From assembly GCA_902591865.1 (NCBI GenBank), contig CACJCK010000012.1:1-40047 (forward strand): a DNA stretch of 40,047 bases. The letters are read 5' to 3'. Under the pieces are notes generated by a model that saw only the letters and a program-made list of their open reading frames with translations, was not told the DNA's origin and did no database searches. Positions 19,655-27,347 of the stretch are shown in pieces (positions within the stretch are counted from its first letter, which is position 1; each line of letters begins with the position of its first letter). The position numbers were made by a program, and so were the translations under genes. The DNA comes from an uncultured Prochlorococcus sp. (GTDB taxonomy: Bacteria; Cyanobacteriota; Cyanobacteriia; PCC-6307; Cyanobiaceae).

Positions 19655-20671
19655 TTATTTCTCCATTTCAAAGAATCCCAATTTTGATTTAACTCTTTTT
19701 AAAGTCTGATTTGCCAAATCTTCAGCTTTTTCCTTCCCTTCATCAAGAACTTTATTTAATTGATAGGGATCATTAATTAATAATTTATATTTTTCCTGAA
19801 TAGGTTCTAGTGATTCAATAAGTTGTTCAGTAATTAATTTTTTAAATGTCCCCCATCCAGTCTCTGAGAATTCTTTTTCACATTTAGAAATTTCTTTGCC
19901 AGATAAAATTGAATAAATCATCAAAAGATTTTTAGATTCTGGTCTCTCAGGGTTGTTAAATTCAATTCCAAAAGAACTATCACTTTTTGCTCTTTTTATT
20001 TTTTTTGTGATTATTTCAGGAGGATCTAATAAATTAATGCGACTGCCCTCATTAGGATCACTTTTGCTCATCTTTTTTGAACCATCAATTAAACTCATTA
20101 TTTTTGAACCATTCTTCATAATTATTGGTTGAGGTATTTTTAAAATATTTTTATCCTTACTAAATCTGGCATTAATTCTCTGTTGTGCAATATCTCTAGC
20201 AAGTTCAAGATGTTGTTTCTGATCCTCACCTACTGGTACAAAGTCAGCGTCATAAAGAAGGATGTCTGCAGCCATCAGTATTGGATAGTCAAATAATCCA
20301 ATAGATACATTATTCCCCTGTTGTATTGATTTTTCTTTGAATTGAATCATTCTTTCCATCCAATTTATTGGGGTCATGCAATTTAAAATCCAACAAAGTT
20401 CTGAATGTGCTGAAATCTGACTTTGGACAAAAATTGAGCATATTTTGGGATCTATTCCACAAGCTACGTACAATGCCGCAGTAGAGATAGTGTTCTTGGA
20501 TAATTCTTTGGGATTATATGAAGCTGTGATTGCGTGCAAATCAACTACACATAGAAATGTTTCATATTGCTCTTGAAGCGTAACCCAATTATTAATGGCC
20601 CCAAGCCAATTCCCAATATGTAAATCACCAGTTGGTTGAACTCCTGAAAGTATTCTTTTTTTATTTGACAT
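19655..20671 (-). CDS. trpS: Tryptophanyl-tRNA synthetase
   Basis: A class I synthetase that charges tRNA-Trp. The 338-residue product has the signature HIGN at residues 18-21 (GDLHIGNWLGAI) and KMSKS at 200-204 (SKKMSKSDPN), with the tryptophan-pocket segments LFDYPILMAADILLYDADFVPVGEDQKQH in between. The length is typical of bacterial TrpRS. Its ATG at 20671 overlaps the end of the upstream small gene by 11 bases, and thrS follows after 3 bases, showing tight translational coupling. Nothing unusual in the catalytic motifs. Confidence 0.98.
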   Translation of the reverse strand: MSNKKRILSGVQPTGDLHIGNWLGAINNWVTLQEQYETFLCVVDLHAITASYNPKELSKNTISTAALYVACGIDPKICSIFVQSQISAHSELCWILNCMTPINWMERMIQFKEKSIQQGNNVSIGLFDYPILMAADILLYDADFVPVGEDQKQHLELARDIAQQRINARFSKDKNILKIPQPIIMKNGSKIMSLIDGSKKMSKSDPNEGSRINLLDPPEIITKKIKRAKSDSSFGIEFNNPERPESKNLLMIYSILSGKEISKCEKEFSETGWGTFKKLITEQLIESLEPIQEKYKLLINDPYQLNKVLDEGKEKAEDLANQTLKRVKSKLGFFEMEK

Positions 20672-21083
20672 CCTCTTCTGCTTCGCTAGATTGGATCTCT
20701 TCAGTTGATGTACTTTTTACTGGTCTAGCAAAGGGGTCCGGAGCTGTTTTTGTCTTTTCTTCATAAGAATTTTGTGATTGTCTATTCGGAGAGGAGTTTT
20801 TATTGTTTTTTGCATATTCTTTGATTGATTCAATCAATTTCTCGTCTTTGATCATTTCGCTAAGTGTTCTTACAGAGAAACCCAGAACTGCAACGGTTGA
20901 TTTTAGTTGAAAGGTCTCTTGTATTGATTTAACAGCTTTCATTTCGTTATCACTCAATCTTATGCGAAATCCTCCTCCATCTCTTTTACCGCCTGACCTA
21001 TCCCTGAAATTAGATCTTTCATTGTTAGAACGAACTCTGTAATTTTCTTGTCCAGAATTATTGCTGAAATTTGAATTAGACAT
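20661..21083 (-). CDS. Small Arg/Gly/Ser-rich protein with ribbon-helix-helix-like core
   Basis: I do not recognise a named family. The 140-residue product has three parts. Residues 1-38 are disordered, rich in Ser, Asn, Arg and Gly with RG-type patches (FRDRSGGKRDGGG). Residues 39-94 look folded: FRIRLS (strand), DNEMKAVKSIQETF (helix), a short turn, then TVAVLGFSVRTLSEMI (helix) and a third helix. The order strand-helix-turn-helix resembles ribbon-helix-helix DNA-binding proteins. Residues 95-140 are a polar tail that becomes acidic. A basic RG tail plus a small nucleic-acid-binding fold suggests RNA or DNA binding, but this is inference from pattern. The gene heads the minus-strand run and overlaps trpS by 11 bases. 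It has a 165-base divergent upstream spacer and is probably the first gene after the operon promoter. Confidence 0.75.
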   Translation of the reverse strand: MSNSNFSNNSGQENYRVRSNNERSNFRDRSGGKRDGGGFRIRLSDNEMKAVKSIQETFQLKSTVAVLGFSVRTLSEMIKDEKLIESIKEYAKNNKNSSPNRQSQNSYEEKTKTAPDPFARPVKSTSTEEIQSSEAEEDVK

Positions 21084-21220
21084 CTTAATGTTTCTTAAGT
21101 TATTTAAATAGTCTATAAACTTAGCATCTTGTTATGCAATAAGTCTTTTAAAATACCTTTAATTTTTATCTTTTGATTAACGACTTATGTAATTTCGCTT
21201 TTCTCATTCACAACTTGCAT

Positions 21221-21226
21221 TAAAAT
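21221..21226 (+). promoter_or_regulatory. Candidate -10 element for the DUF697 gene
   Basis: TAAAAT lies 22 bases upstream of the GTG at 21249, within the divergent spacer 21084-21248. The rest of that spacer is AT-rich with no strong hairpin or RNA gene that I can see; it must also carry the leftward promoter of the trpS run. No good -35 match. Confidence 0.25.
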
Positions 21227-21248
21227 GAAATAAGAGAAATAAAGAATT

Positions 21249-22583
21249 GTGTTTGATATTAGTAAAGACAACCTTTTAAAGGATTTCATAAAGTTTCCAA
21301 AAAAAAATCTTTTTGTTATTTTATTATTATTTGGTTTTGGGGAATGGTTTGTCAGTGACTTAATTCATTTTGCAGGCGGCTCAATAGGATTTTTTGCATT
21401 GTGTTTTGGGGGATATTTTTACTTGAAGAATGATAAGCCTAAATTTAATGAGCCAAATAATTTAGATGGTTGGATAAATCTATGTAATGAAGATTTAAAT
21501 TTTTTTGAAGAACTTGAAGCAACAAATGAATTAAAGAAACAGAATTCAAAAAGACAAAAAATACTTGAATCGATTATTAATAGACGTGAAAAAGAAAAAA
21601 TAAGTTGCATTGGACAAAAACATTATCAAAGTTGTCAGTCTGTTTTGAAAAGTAATTTTAAAGCAGATAAGTTTGACTTTGATTTATTCGAAAAACTGCC
21701 AAAATACAACTCTTCTGAATTTATTCCAAAAGAAGCTTTGAATAGTGATGCAATCTTATATTTTATAAACTTGCCTTTGTCGGCAAATGATTTTTTGTGG
21801 CTGGAAAAGTTTCCTAAAAATATGCCAATCTGGTTGGTGGCTTTAACTTCTAACGAAATAGAAGCCAAAAATCAGATAGAAGATCTAAAGTCTCAAATAT
21901 CAAGTGACTTTGTAAATAAAATAATTACTTTTGATGTGAATAAGAATCAAATAACAAATATTCCTTTTTCTTTAAGGAAGTTTTTCGTAAGTTCATCTCA
22001 AAATATTGAAAATACAAAAAAAAGGCTCTTGAAAGAACTTCATGTTGTATGGCAATCTGAAATTGAAGGAATAAGAAGAATGCAGTTAAAAGGTATACAA
22101 AGAAAAAATCAAATTCTTGTTGCAACAACTGTTTTCTTATCTCCTATCCCATCAATTGATGTTATGGCAATGACTGTACTAAATTCATTAATGATTAAAG
22201 AAATAAAGTCTATATGGGGATGTAATTGGTCTCCTGAAATTTTAGATAAAGTATCTAAAGAGGTTTTAAAGACTGCAATTGCTCAGGGAGTTATTGAATG
22301 GAGTGGACAGACTCTAATTGGCATAACAAAATTGCATGGACCAAATTGGCTTGTTTCTGGCACATTTCAGGCTGTCAGTGCTGCTTATTTAACAAGAGTA
22401 GTATCAAGTTCTTTGGCTGATTTTATGGCAATAACAAAGGGAGTAGAAGAACCTGATTTGGATTTTATCAAGAAAAATTCTGAGAAAATTGTTGAAAAAG
22501 CATTTGAAAATGAAAAAATAAATTGGAAAGGATTTATTTCTGATCTTAGAAAACCACTTATGAAACTATCTTTTAGTTCATAA
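21249..22583 (+). CDS. DUF697 membrane-associated protein with degenerate GTPase-like domain
   Basis: A 444-residue protein with two hydrophobic segments near the N-terminus (about 20-35 and 38-58), a middle alpha/beta domain (about 110-245) and a C-terminal DUF697/YcjF-type domain (about 285-400) including FLSPIPSIDVMAMTVLNSLMIKEI and TAIAQGVIEWSGQTL. Many cyanobacterial DUF697 proteins carry a P-loop GTPase before this domain. Here the equivalent strand reads KISCIGQKHYQSCQS (117-131), where the GxxxxGK[ST] loop should be, and WLVALTSNE (195-203), where NKxD should be. Both nucleotide-binding motifs are therefore lost. It is probably a non-catalytic relative acting at a membrane. The start is GTG at 21249. 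It lies 20 bases upstream of the Mn-type transporter genes and may share their transcript. The DUF697 call is fairly secure; the pseudo-GTPase call is inference. Confidence 0.75.
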   Translation: MFDISKDNLLKDFIKFPKKNLFVILLLFGFGEWFVSDLIHFAGGSIGFFALCFGGYFYLKNDKPKFNEPNNLDGWINLCNEDLNFFEELEATNELKKQNSKRQKILESIINRREKEKISCIGQKHYQSCQSVLKSNFKADKFDFDLFEKLPKYNSSEFIPKEALNSDAILYFINLPLSANDFLWLEKFPKNMPIWLVALTSNEIEAKNQIEDLKSQISSDFVNKIITFDVNKNQITNIPFSLRKFFVSSSQNIENTKKRLLKELHVVWQSEIEGIRRMQLKGIQRKNQILVATTVFLSPIPSIDVMAMTVLNSLMIKEIKSIWGCNWSPEILDKVSKEVLKTAIAQGVIEWSGQTLIGITKLHGPNWLVSGTFQAVSAAYLTRVVSSSLADFMAITKGVEEPDLDFIKKNSEKIVEKAFENEKINWKGFISDLRKPLMKLSFSS

Positions 22584-22603
22584 TCCAAGGATGAAAGTAA
22601 AAT

Positions 22604-23503
22604 ATGAGAAAAAATATTCTTTTTTTGAGTTTGTTACTTCTTCTTTCTCTTGCTTCAGGCTCATGTAAGAGAGTATTAAATAAAAATGAAAGTAAAGAAG
22701 TAATACTGGCAAGTTTCACTGTTTTGGCGGACATTATTAGCAATGTTGCTAAAGATGATTTTATTGTTAGATCATTAACGAAACCTGGAGTTGAAGTTCA
22801 TGGCTACCAACCAACTCCAAGCGATTTAGTAAATGCCTCTAGTGCTTTTGTTTTTATTGATAATGGATTTGGATTTGAATTATGGGCTGAAAAATTTGTT
22901 TCTAATTTAAAAGTTAAAAGAATTACTGTCGCAGAAGATTTAGATCCTATTTTTATCAGTGAAGATTTTTATAAAGGGAAACCCAATCCTCATGCCTGGA
23001 TATCTCCAAAAAGAGGGATCCTATACGTAGATATTCTGGTGGATTCTTTATCAGAATTGAGGCCATCCAAAAGAACATTATTTGAAAAAAATGGAAAAAT
23101 TTATAAAGATAAACTCTCTAAATTAGATAAAGAATTCTCACTTTTTATTAATAACTTAAATAAAGACAGGAGGTATCTAGTAAGTTGTGAAGGTGCTTTT
23201 TCATATTTAACAAATGATTATGGATTAGAGGAAGTTTATTTGTGGCCAGTTAATGCTGAGAGTCAAATTACTCCCAAAAGAATGACAAGAACAATTTCAC
23301 TAGTTAAAGAAAAAAATGTCCCATCTGTATTTTGCGAAAGTACTGTAAGTAACGAATCTCAAATGGTTGTTGCAAACGAAACTGGGGCTAATTTTGGAGG
23401 AAATCTTTTTGTTGATTCATTATCTGATGATAGTGGGCCTGCTAGTTCCTATATAAAAATGCTTGAGCATAATTTGGATTTAATTAAAAAAGGGCTTTTT
23501 TGA
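22604..23503 (+). CDS. mntC: Manganese-type ABC transporter, metal-binding protein (cluster A-I)
   Basis: Periplasmic solute-binding protein that captures a divalent metal and hands it to the permease. At 299 residues it fits the ZnuA/PsaA/MntC family. An N-terminal hydrophobic leader ends at Cys21, a plausible lipoprotein attachment site although the preceding residues (ASGS) are a loose lipobox. The predicted metal ligands are His66 (VHGYQP), His130 (NPHAWISP), Glu196 (SCEGAFSYL) and Asp271 (FVDSLS). A His-His-Glu-Asp set, without the His-rich loop of ZnuA, is the manganese-type pattern known from PsaA and MntC. It is the first of three transporter genes (binding protein, ATPase, permease), the order of Synechocystis mntCAB. 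Mn is needed for the photosystem II oxygen-evolving cluster. Iron as an alternative substrate cannot be excluded. Confidence 0.88.
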   Translation: MRKNILFLSLLLLLSLASGSCKRVLNKNESKEVILASFTVLADIISNVAKDDFIVRSLTKPGVEVHGYQPTPSDLVNASSAFVFIDNGFGFELWAEKFVSNLKVKRITVAEDLDPIFISEDFYKGKPNPHAWISPKRGILYVDILVDSLSELRPSKRTLFEKNGKIYKDKLSKLDKEFSLFINNLNKDRRYLVSCEGAFSYLTNDYGLEEVYLWPVNAESQITPKRMTRTISLVKEKNVPSVFCESTVSNESQMVVANETGANFGGNLFVDSLSDDSGPASSYIKMLEHNLDLIKKGLF

Positions 23504-23506
23504 ATT

Positions 23507-24271
23507 ATGGAATCAATCAATTATCAAAACTTTAGGATTGATGCAGAGAATATTTGCGTAGATTACAACGGTAAGGTGGCTTTATATGATGCCAATTTAA
23601 AATTGAAACCTGGCCAGATTTGTGGGTTAGTAGGAATGAACGGGGCAGGTAAAACAACTTTTTTTAATGCTTTAACTGGCTTTGTTAATATTTCAAAGGG
23701 AAAAATTAGAATAAATGGAGAGTCTGTAAGATCTGCTCAAAAAGATCAGACAATTGCTTATGTTCCTCAGAATGAGGGAATTGATAGTCAATTCCCAATA
23801 AGTGTTTGGGATGTAGTGATGATGGGAAGATATGGTTCGATGAATATTTTTAGGTGTCCTAGAGAGTCTGATGTTCAGGCGGTTAAAGATGCTATTGAGA
23901 GAGTTGATCTTACCGATCATTTAACTACGCCTATTGGAAACTTATCTGGAGGTCAGAGAAAACGAACTTTTTTAGCTAGAGCAATTGCACAAAGAGCGTC
24001 AATATTACTTCTTGATGAGCCTTTTTCAGGTGTTGATATAAGAACTGAGAAACTTATATCGGAATTATTTATTCAATTTAAAAATGAAGGGAAAACTATA
24101 TTATTATCAACGCACGATATGATTCATGTCCGTGAATTTTGTGATTTGGTTCTTTTAATAAATAAAACTGTTGTAGCTTATGGCGAGACCTCTGAAGTGT
24201 TTACCCCCGAAAATATTACAACCACTTTTGGAGGGATCTCACCTGATTTCTTGTTTGGACCTGAATCCTAA
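23507..24271 (+). CDS. mntA: Manganese-type ABC transporter, ATP-binding subunit
   Basis: Cytosolic ATPase that drives metal import. All ABC motifs are intact in the 254-residue product: Walker A GMNGAGKT (43-50, Lys49), Q-loop Gln88, signature LSGGQ (146-150), Walker B ILLLDE with Asp170-Glu171, and H-loop His203. The sequence GRYGSMNIFR between Q-loop and signature is characteristic of the Mn/Zn/Fe chelate ATPase subgroup (MntA/SitB/PsaB). It starts 3 bases after the binding-protein gene and ends 12 bases before the permease gene, so the three form an operon. The name follows the cyanobacterial mntCAB convention. Confidence 0.92.
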   Translation: MESINYQNFRIDAENICVDYNGKVALYDANLKLKPGQICGLVGMNGAGKTTFFNALTGFVNISKGKIRINGESVRSAQKDQTIAYVPQNEGIDSQFPISVWDVVMMGRYGSMNIFRCPRESDVQAVKDAIERVDLTDHLTTPIGNLSGGQRKRTFLARAIAQRASILLLDEPFSGVDIRTEKLISELFIQFKNEGKTILLSTHDMIHVREFCDLVLLINKTVVAYGETSEVFTPENITTTFGGISPDFLFGPES

Positions 24272-24283
24272 ATTTAAAATTAT

Positions 24284-25156
24284 ATGGAGCTCTGTTCTTT
24301 TTTAACTTTAGATTCATTCATAACAGATCCTTTAACTCATGATTTTATGAGAAAAGCACTTCTTATGAGTTCATTAGTTGCAGCTGTTTGTGGTTTTCTA
24401 TCAAGTTTTTTGACTCTTAAAGGGTGGGCTTTAATGGGAGATGCAGTTTCACATTCGGTAATGCCTGGTGTTGTGGTGGCTTATGCATTAGGTCTTCCTT
24501 TTTCATTAGGGGCATTTATTTTCGGAGTTGGTTCTGTAGCATTGATAGGGTTTATTAAGCAGAAATCTAGAGTAAAGGAAGATACTGTTATTGGATTGGT
24601 ATTTACTGGATTTTTCGCTCTTGGAATCGTATTGGTTTCTAAGATTAAAAGTAATATTGATCTGCACTCTATTCTTTTTGGGAGTCCACTAGGAATATCA
24701 CTTTCAGATGTAAAACAAACTATATTCATTTCTTTATTGGTAGTAATCCTTTTATCAATTTTTAGAAAAGATTTAATGCTTTATTGTTTTGATCCTAGGC
24801 ATGCAAAAACAGTTGGGATTAACGTATTTTTTCTTCATTATTTACTCCTCACATGCTTATCTTTGGCCGCTGTGGTTGGCTTGCAGTCTGTTGGAATTAT
24901 CTTGGTAGTTGCAATGTTGATTACACCAGGGGCTACAGCATATTTACTTACGGATAAGTTTGATAATATGACAGTAATTTCAGTATTAAGTGCAATTATC
25001 TCAAGCCTGATAGGAATTTATGTTAGTTTTTGGTTTGATCTTGAAACAGGTGGATCAATTGTCTTGGCACAAACTTTTATATTTTTATTTGCTTTTTTAT
25101 TCGCGCCAAGATATGGAATATTTAAGTTAAAGAAATTATTTACTGGGTATAAATGA
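24284..25156 (+). CDS. mntB: Manganese-type ABC transporter, permease subunit
   Basis: An ABC-3 family inner-membrane permease of 290 residues with about eight hydrophobic helices. The family's typical motifs are present: LKGWALMGDAVSHSVMPGVVVAY near the start (the AL.GdaisHsvlPGv pattern of ZnuB/MntB), CFDPRHAKTVGI in the coupling-helix region, and GIILVVAMLITPGATAYLLT in the later helices. It works with the preceding binding protein and ATPase. Its last codons overlap the next gene (DUF4336) by four bases as ATGA, which ties translation of that unknown protein to the transporter. Confidence 0.93.
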   Translation: MELCSFLTLDSFITDPLTHDFMRKALLMSSLVAAVCGFLSSFLTLKGWALMGDAVSHSVMPGVVVAYALGLPFSLGAFIFGVGSVALIGFIKQKSRVKEDTVIGLVFTGFFALGIVLVSKIKSNIDLHSILFGSPLGISLSDVKQTIFISLLVVILLSIFRKDLMLYCFDPRHAKTVGINVFFLHYLLLTCLSLAAVVGLQSVGIILVVAMLITPGATAYLLTDKFDNMTVISVLSAIISSLIGIYVSFWFDLETGGSIVLAQTFIFLFAFLFAPRYGIFKLKKLFTGYK

Positions 25157-26325
25157 TAGTGGTGGAAGAAACTTTAAATAAAAAGTGGAATTGGTGGCCA
25201 TTGTTCCCCTTATATCCTTATGGAAAAAAGAAAACAATTTTAAGAGAATTAATTCCTGATCAAATATGGTCTTTGGAACAAATACAGGGACTATATTATG
25301 TTGCGGTTCCAATAAGAATGACTGTAATAAAGGTTGATAATGGATTGATGCTAATAAATCCACTGCCACCGACAAAAGAATTAATAAATGAGTTAGAAAA
25401 ATTAATTACGATACACGGTAATGTAATAACAATAATTCTACCGAGTGCTTCTGGACTAGAACATAAAATCGGACTGCCAGCTCTTTCAAGAATTTTTAAA
25501 GATGCAGAAATTTGGCTTTGTCCTGGACAATGGAGCTTCCCCATAAATCTACCACAAGATTTTTTAGGAATTCCATCAAAAAGATCAAGAATACTTTTTG
25601 AGGAAGGTACTCCACATACAAACTCCTTTAAATGGTCTTCATTAGGCCCACTGAATTTAGGACTTGGAAGATATCAGGAGATAAGCTGTTTCCATTATTC
25701 TACGAAAACTCTTCACGTAACAGACGCAATAGTTGGAATAGACTCCATACCTCCTGAGATATTTAATTATGATCCAACTCCACTTCTTTTTCATTCTAGA
25801 GAGAGAGGAGATGAACCTTTGATTGACTCCATCGAACAAAGAAAAAAAGGATGGAAAAGGTTAGTCTTATTTTCATCTTTTTTGAAACCAGGTAAATTAA
25901 ATATTCCACCGTTAAAAAAAATATTTAAGTATTCATTTAAAAAAGATCTTAGAAATTGGAGATCTCATTTCGGTATATATCCCTTTTTATGGGACGAAAA
26001 TTGGGAATCCTCTCTTGTTGAAATAATGGGTAAAGATACTCCTATAATTCAAATTGCACCAGTTTTACAAAAATTAATTTTTCCGCGCTCAAAAGAAGTT
26101 TTACTTAATTGGTTAGAAAATATAAAGTCTCTTGAAGATATGGAATATTTAATTCCAGCTCATTTTACGGCGCCTTTAAAATTTACAATAGAAGATTGTC
26201 AAAAATTAATTAATGAAATCAATTCCCAAAAGTGGGACAAACTTCCTGAGGATAATAAATTTTTGATAGGTTTATATAAAAAGTTGTTTGAACTAGGAAT
26301 AATTCCTGAAGAAGTAAATCTTTAA
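25153..26325 (+). CDS. DUF4336 domain protein (metallo-beta-lactamase-like fold, degenerate)
   Basis: A 390-residue protein without signal peptide or membrane helices, matching the DUF4336 family common in cyanobacteria and plastids; function unknown. The plan resembles a metallo-beta-lactamase: VDNGLMLINPLPPT (about 61-73), then PSASGLEHKIGLP (97-109) where the HxHxDH metal motif would be, LHVTDAIVGID further on, and IPAHFTAP near residue 337. Only single histidines remain at these places (His104 and the one in IPAH), so a normal two-metal site seems lost. The ATG at 25153 overlaps the end of the Mn permease as ATGA, so it is translated with mntCAB. A role linked to metal handling is suggested by context only. 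It ends 6 bases from the convergent DUF760 gene. Confidence 0.8.
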   Translation: MIVVEETLNKKWNWWPLFPLYPYGKKKTILRELIPDQIWSLEQIQGLYYVAVPIRMTVIKVDNGLMLINPLPPTKELINELEKLITIHGNVITIILPSASGLEHKIGLPALSRIFKDAEIWLCPGQWSFPINLPQDFLGIPSKRSRILFEEGTPHTNSFKWSSLGPLNLGLGRYQEISCFHYSTKTLHVTDAIVGIDSIPPEIFNYDPTPLLFHSRERGDEPLIDSIEQRKKGWKRLVLFSSFLKPGKLNIPPLKKIFKYSFKKDLRNWRSHFGIYPFLWDENWESSLVEIMGKDTPIIQIAPVLQKLIFPRSKEVLLNWLENIKSLEDMEYLIPAHFTAPLKFTIEDCQKLINEINSQKWDKLPEDNKFLIGLYKKLFELGIIPEEVNL

Positions 26326-26331
26326 AAACTA

Positions 26332-26667
26332 TTATTCTTCTATAGACATGTTTTCATCATTTTTAAGAGTTTGTTCCAACTCTTTTCTTTGCTCCATTTG
26401 TCTTAAGAAATATCCTGTCATCATTGCAGAAGATAATAAATTAGCAATGTTCTCTTTAGAAGATGTTATTTTTACATCAAATTGATCTGAAGGAAGCATT
26501 CCAAGAAGACCTTGAACATTATGTTTAATAATCTCTTGAATATCTTCACTAGCCGATTTTGCTACTCTTTGCAAAACTTCTGGCGATTGTTTTTGTAAAT
26601 ATTGGATTAAATCATTCTCATCGTTGGGATCATTATTTTCAGTAGCAAGAAATTCTGGATTAAACAT
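26332..26667 (-). CDS. DUF760 family protein
   Basis: A 111-residue acidic, helical soluble protein with no signal peptide. The central region (about 20-95) has LIQYLQKQSPEVLQRVAKSAS, then IKHNVQGLLGMLPSDQFDVKI and LSSAMMTGYFLRQMEQR. This is the pattern of DUF760, a family found in cyanobacteria and plant chloroplasts with no proven biochemical role. It lies 45 bases downstream of lepB on the same strand and converges with the DUF4336 gene, leaving 6 bases between stops. I infer no function beyond family membership. Confidence 0.8.
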   Translation of the reverse strand: MFNPEFLATENNDPNDENDLIQYLQKQSPEVLQRVAKSASEDIQEIIKHNVQGLLGMLPSDQFDVKITSSKENIANLLSSAMMTGYFLRQMEQRKELEQTLKNDENMSIEE

Positions 26668-26712
26668 TTCTATAGCTTCAAGATATAAAAACCCTACAAC
26701 ATCACGTACCCA

Positions 26713-27297
26713 TTAATCTAAATTATTAAGGGCAGGGAACCGAATAGGTCCAATTTTATTAAACGGCCAATATCTAAAAATAGCTTTACCAATAACCTTT
26801 TCATAGGGTAAAAATCCCCAAATATGTGAGTCCATACTATTATTTCTATTATCTCCCATCACCCATAATGACTCTTCTGGGACAATAAAAGGCCCTATAG
26901 AATAATTAATATTTTTGTCAAAAACGTAATTCTTTTGAGCGATATCATTTAAGTAAAGGTTACCATTCCTTACTTCTACTTTGTCTCCAGGTATCCCAAT
27001 TACTCTTTTTATTAGTGCAGTATCTGCCTCATAACCAGTATTAATTAATTGTTCTGGAACGTTAAAAACAACTATTTTATTTTTTAATGTTGAAAGATTT
27101 GATTTGGATGTGATTTTGGGTGTTACTTTCTCAACAAGAATTTTATCTTGTATTTGAAGAGTTGGAAGCATTGAACCGGATGGGATCCATCTTGGCTCTA
27201 TAACCTGCCATCGTATAATCAAAGCTATAGATATCCATATTAAAAGATTTTTTAAATCCTTTAATATTGAATTTCTTTTTTCTTGAGTTGTAGACAT
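26713..27297 (-). CDS. lepB: Signal peptidase I
   Basis: Membrane-bound serine protease that removes Sec and Tat signal peptides. The 194-residue product has one N-terminal membrane helix (about 16-32), the catalytic Ser42 in PSGSMLPTL, the catalytic Lys97 in ALIKRVIGIPGD, and the later conserved box VMGDNRNNSMDSHIWG. This is the short single-helix Gram-positive/cyanobacterial type. The gene is divergent from menD with 50 bases between starts. DUF760 follows on the same strand. Confidence 0.96.
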   Translation of the reverse strand: MSTTQEKRNSILKDLKNLLIWISIALIIRWQVIEPRWIPSGSMLPTLQIQDKILVEKVTPKITSKSNLSTLKNKIVVFNVPEQLINTGYEADTALIKRVIGIPGDKVEVRNGNLYLNDIAQKNYVFDKNINYSIGPFIVPEESLWVMGDNRNNSMDSHIWGFLPYEKVIGKAIFRYWPFNKIGPIRFPALNNLD

Positions 27298-27314
27298 GTT
27301 TTATTTAATTCAGT

Positions 27315-27320
27315 TATAAG
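27315..27320 (+). promoter_or_regulatory. Candidate -10 element for menD
   Basis: TATAAG lies 27 bases before the menD ATG at 27348, in the 50-base spacer shared with lepB. No -35 at normal distance. Position and hexamer only. Confidence 0.22.
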
Positions 27321-27347
27321 GGAAATCCCAAAGCATTTATATAAATT

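Noticed and set aside
21084..21248. Small RNA or riboswitch in the longest gene-free spacer (165 bases)
   Set aside because: No GC-rich hairpins, tRNA-like arms or recognised motif; looks like an ordinary divergent promoter region.
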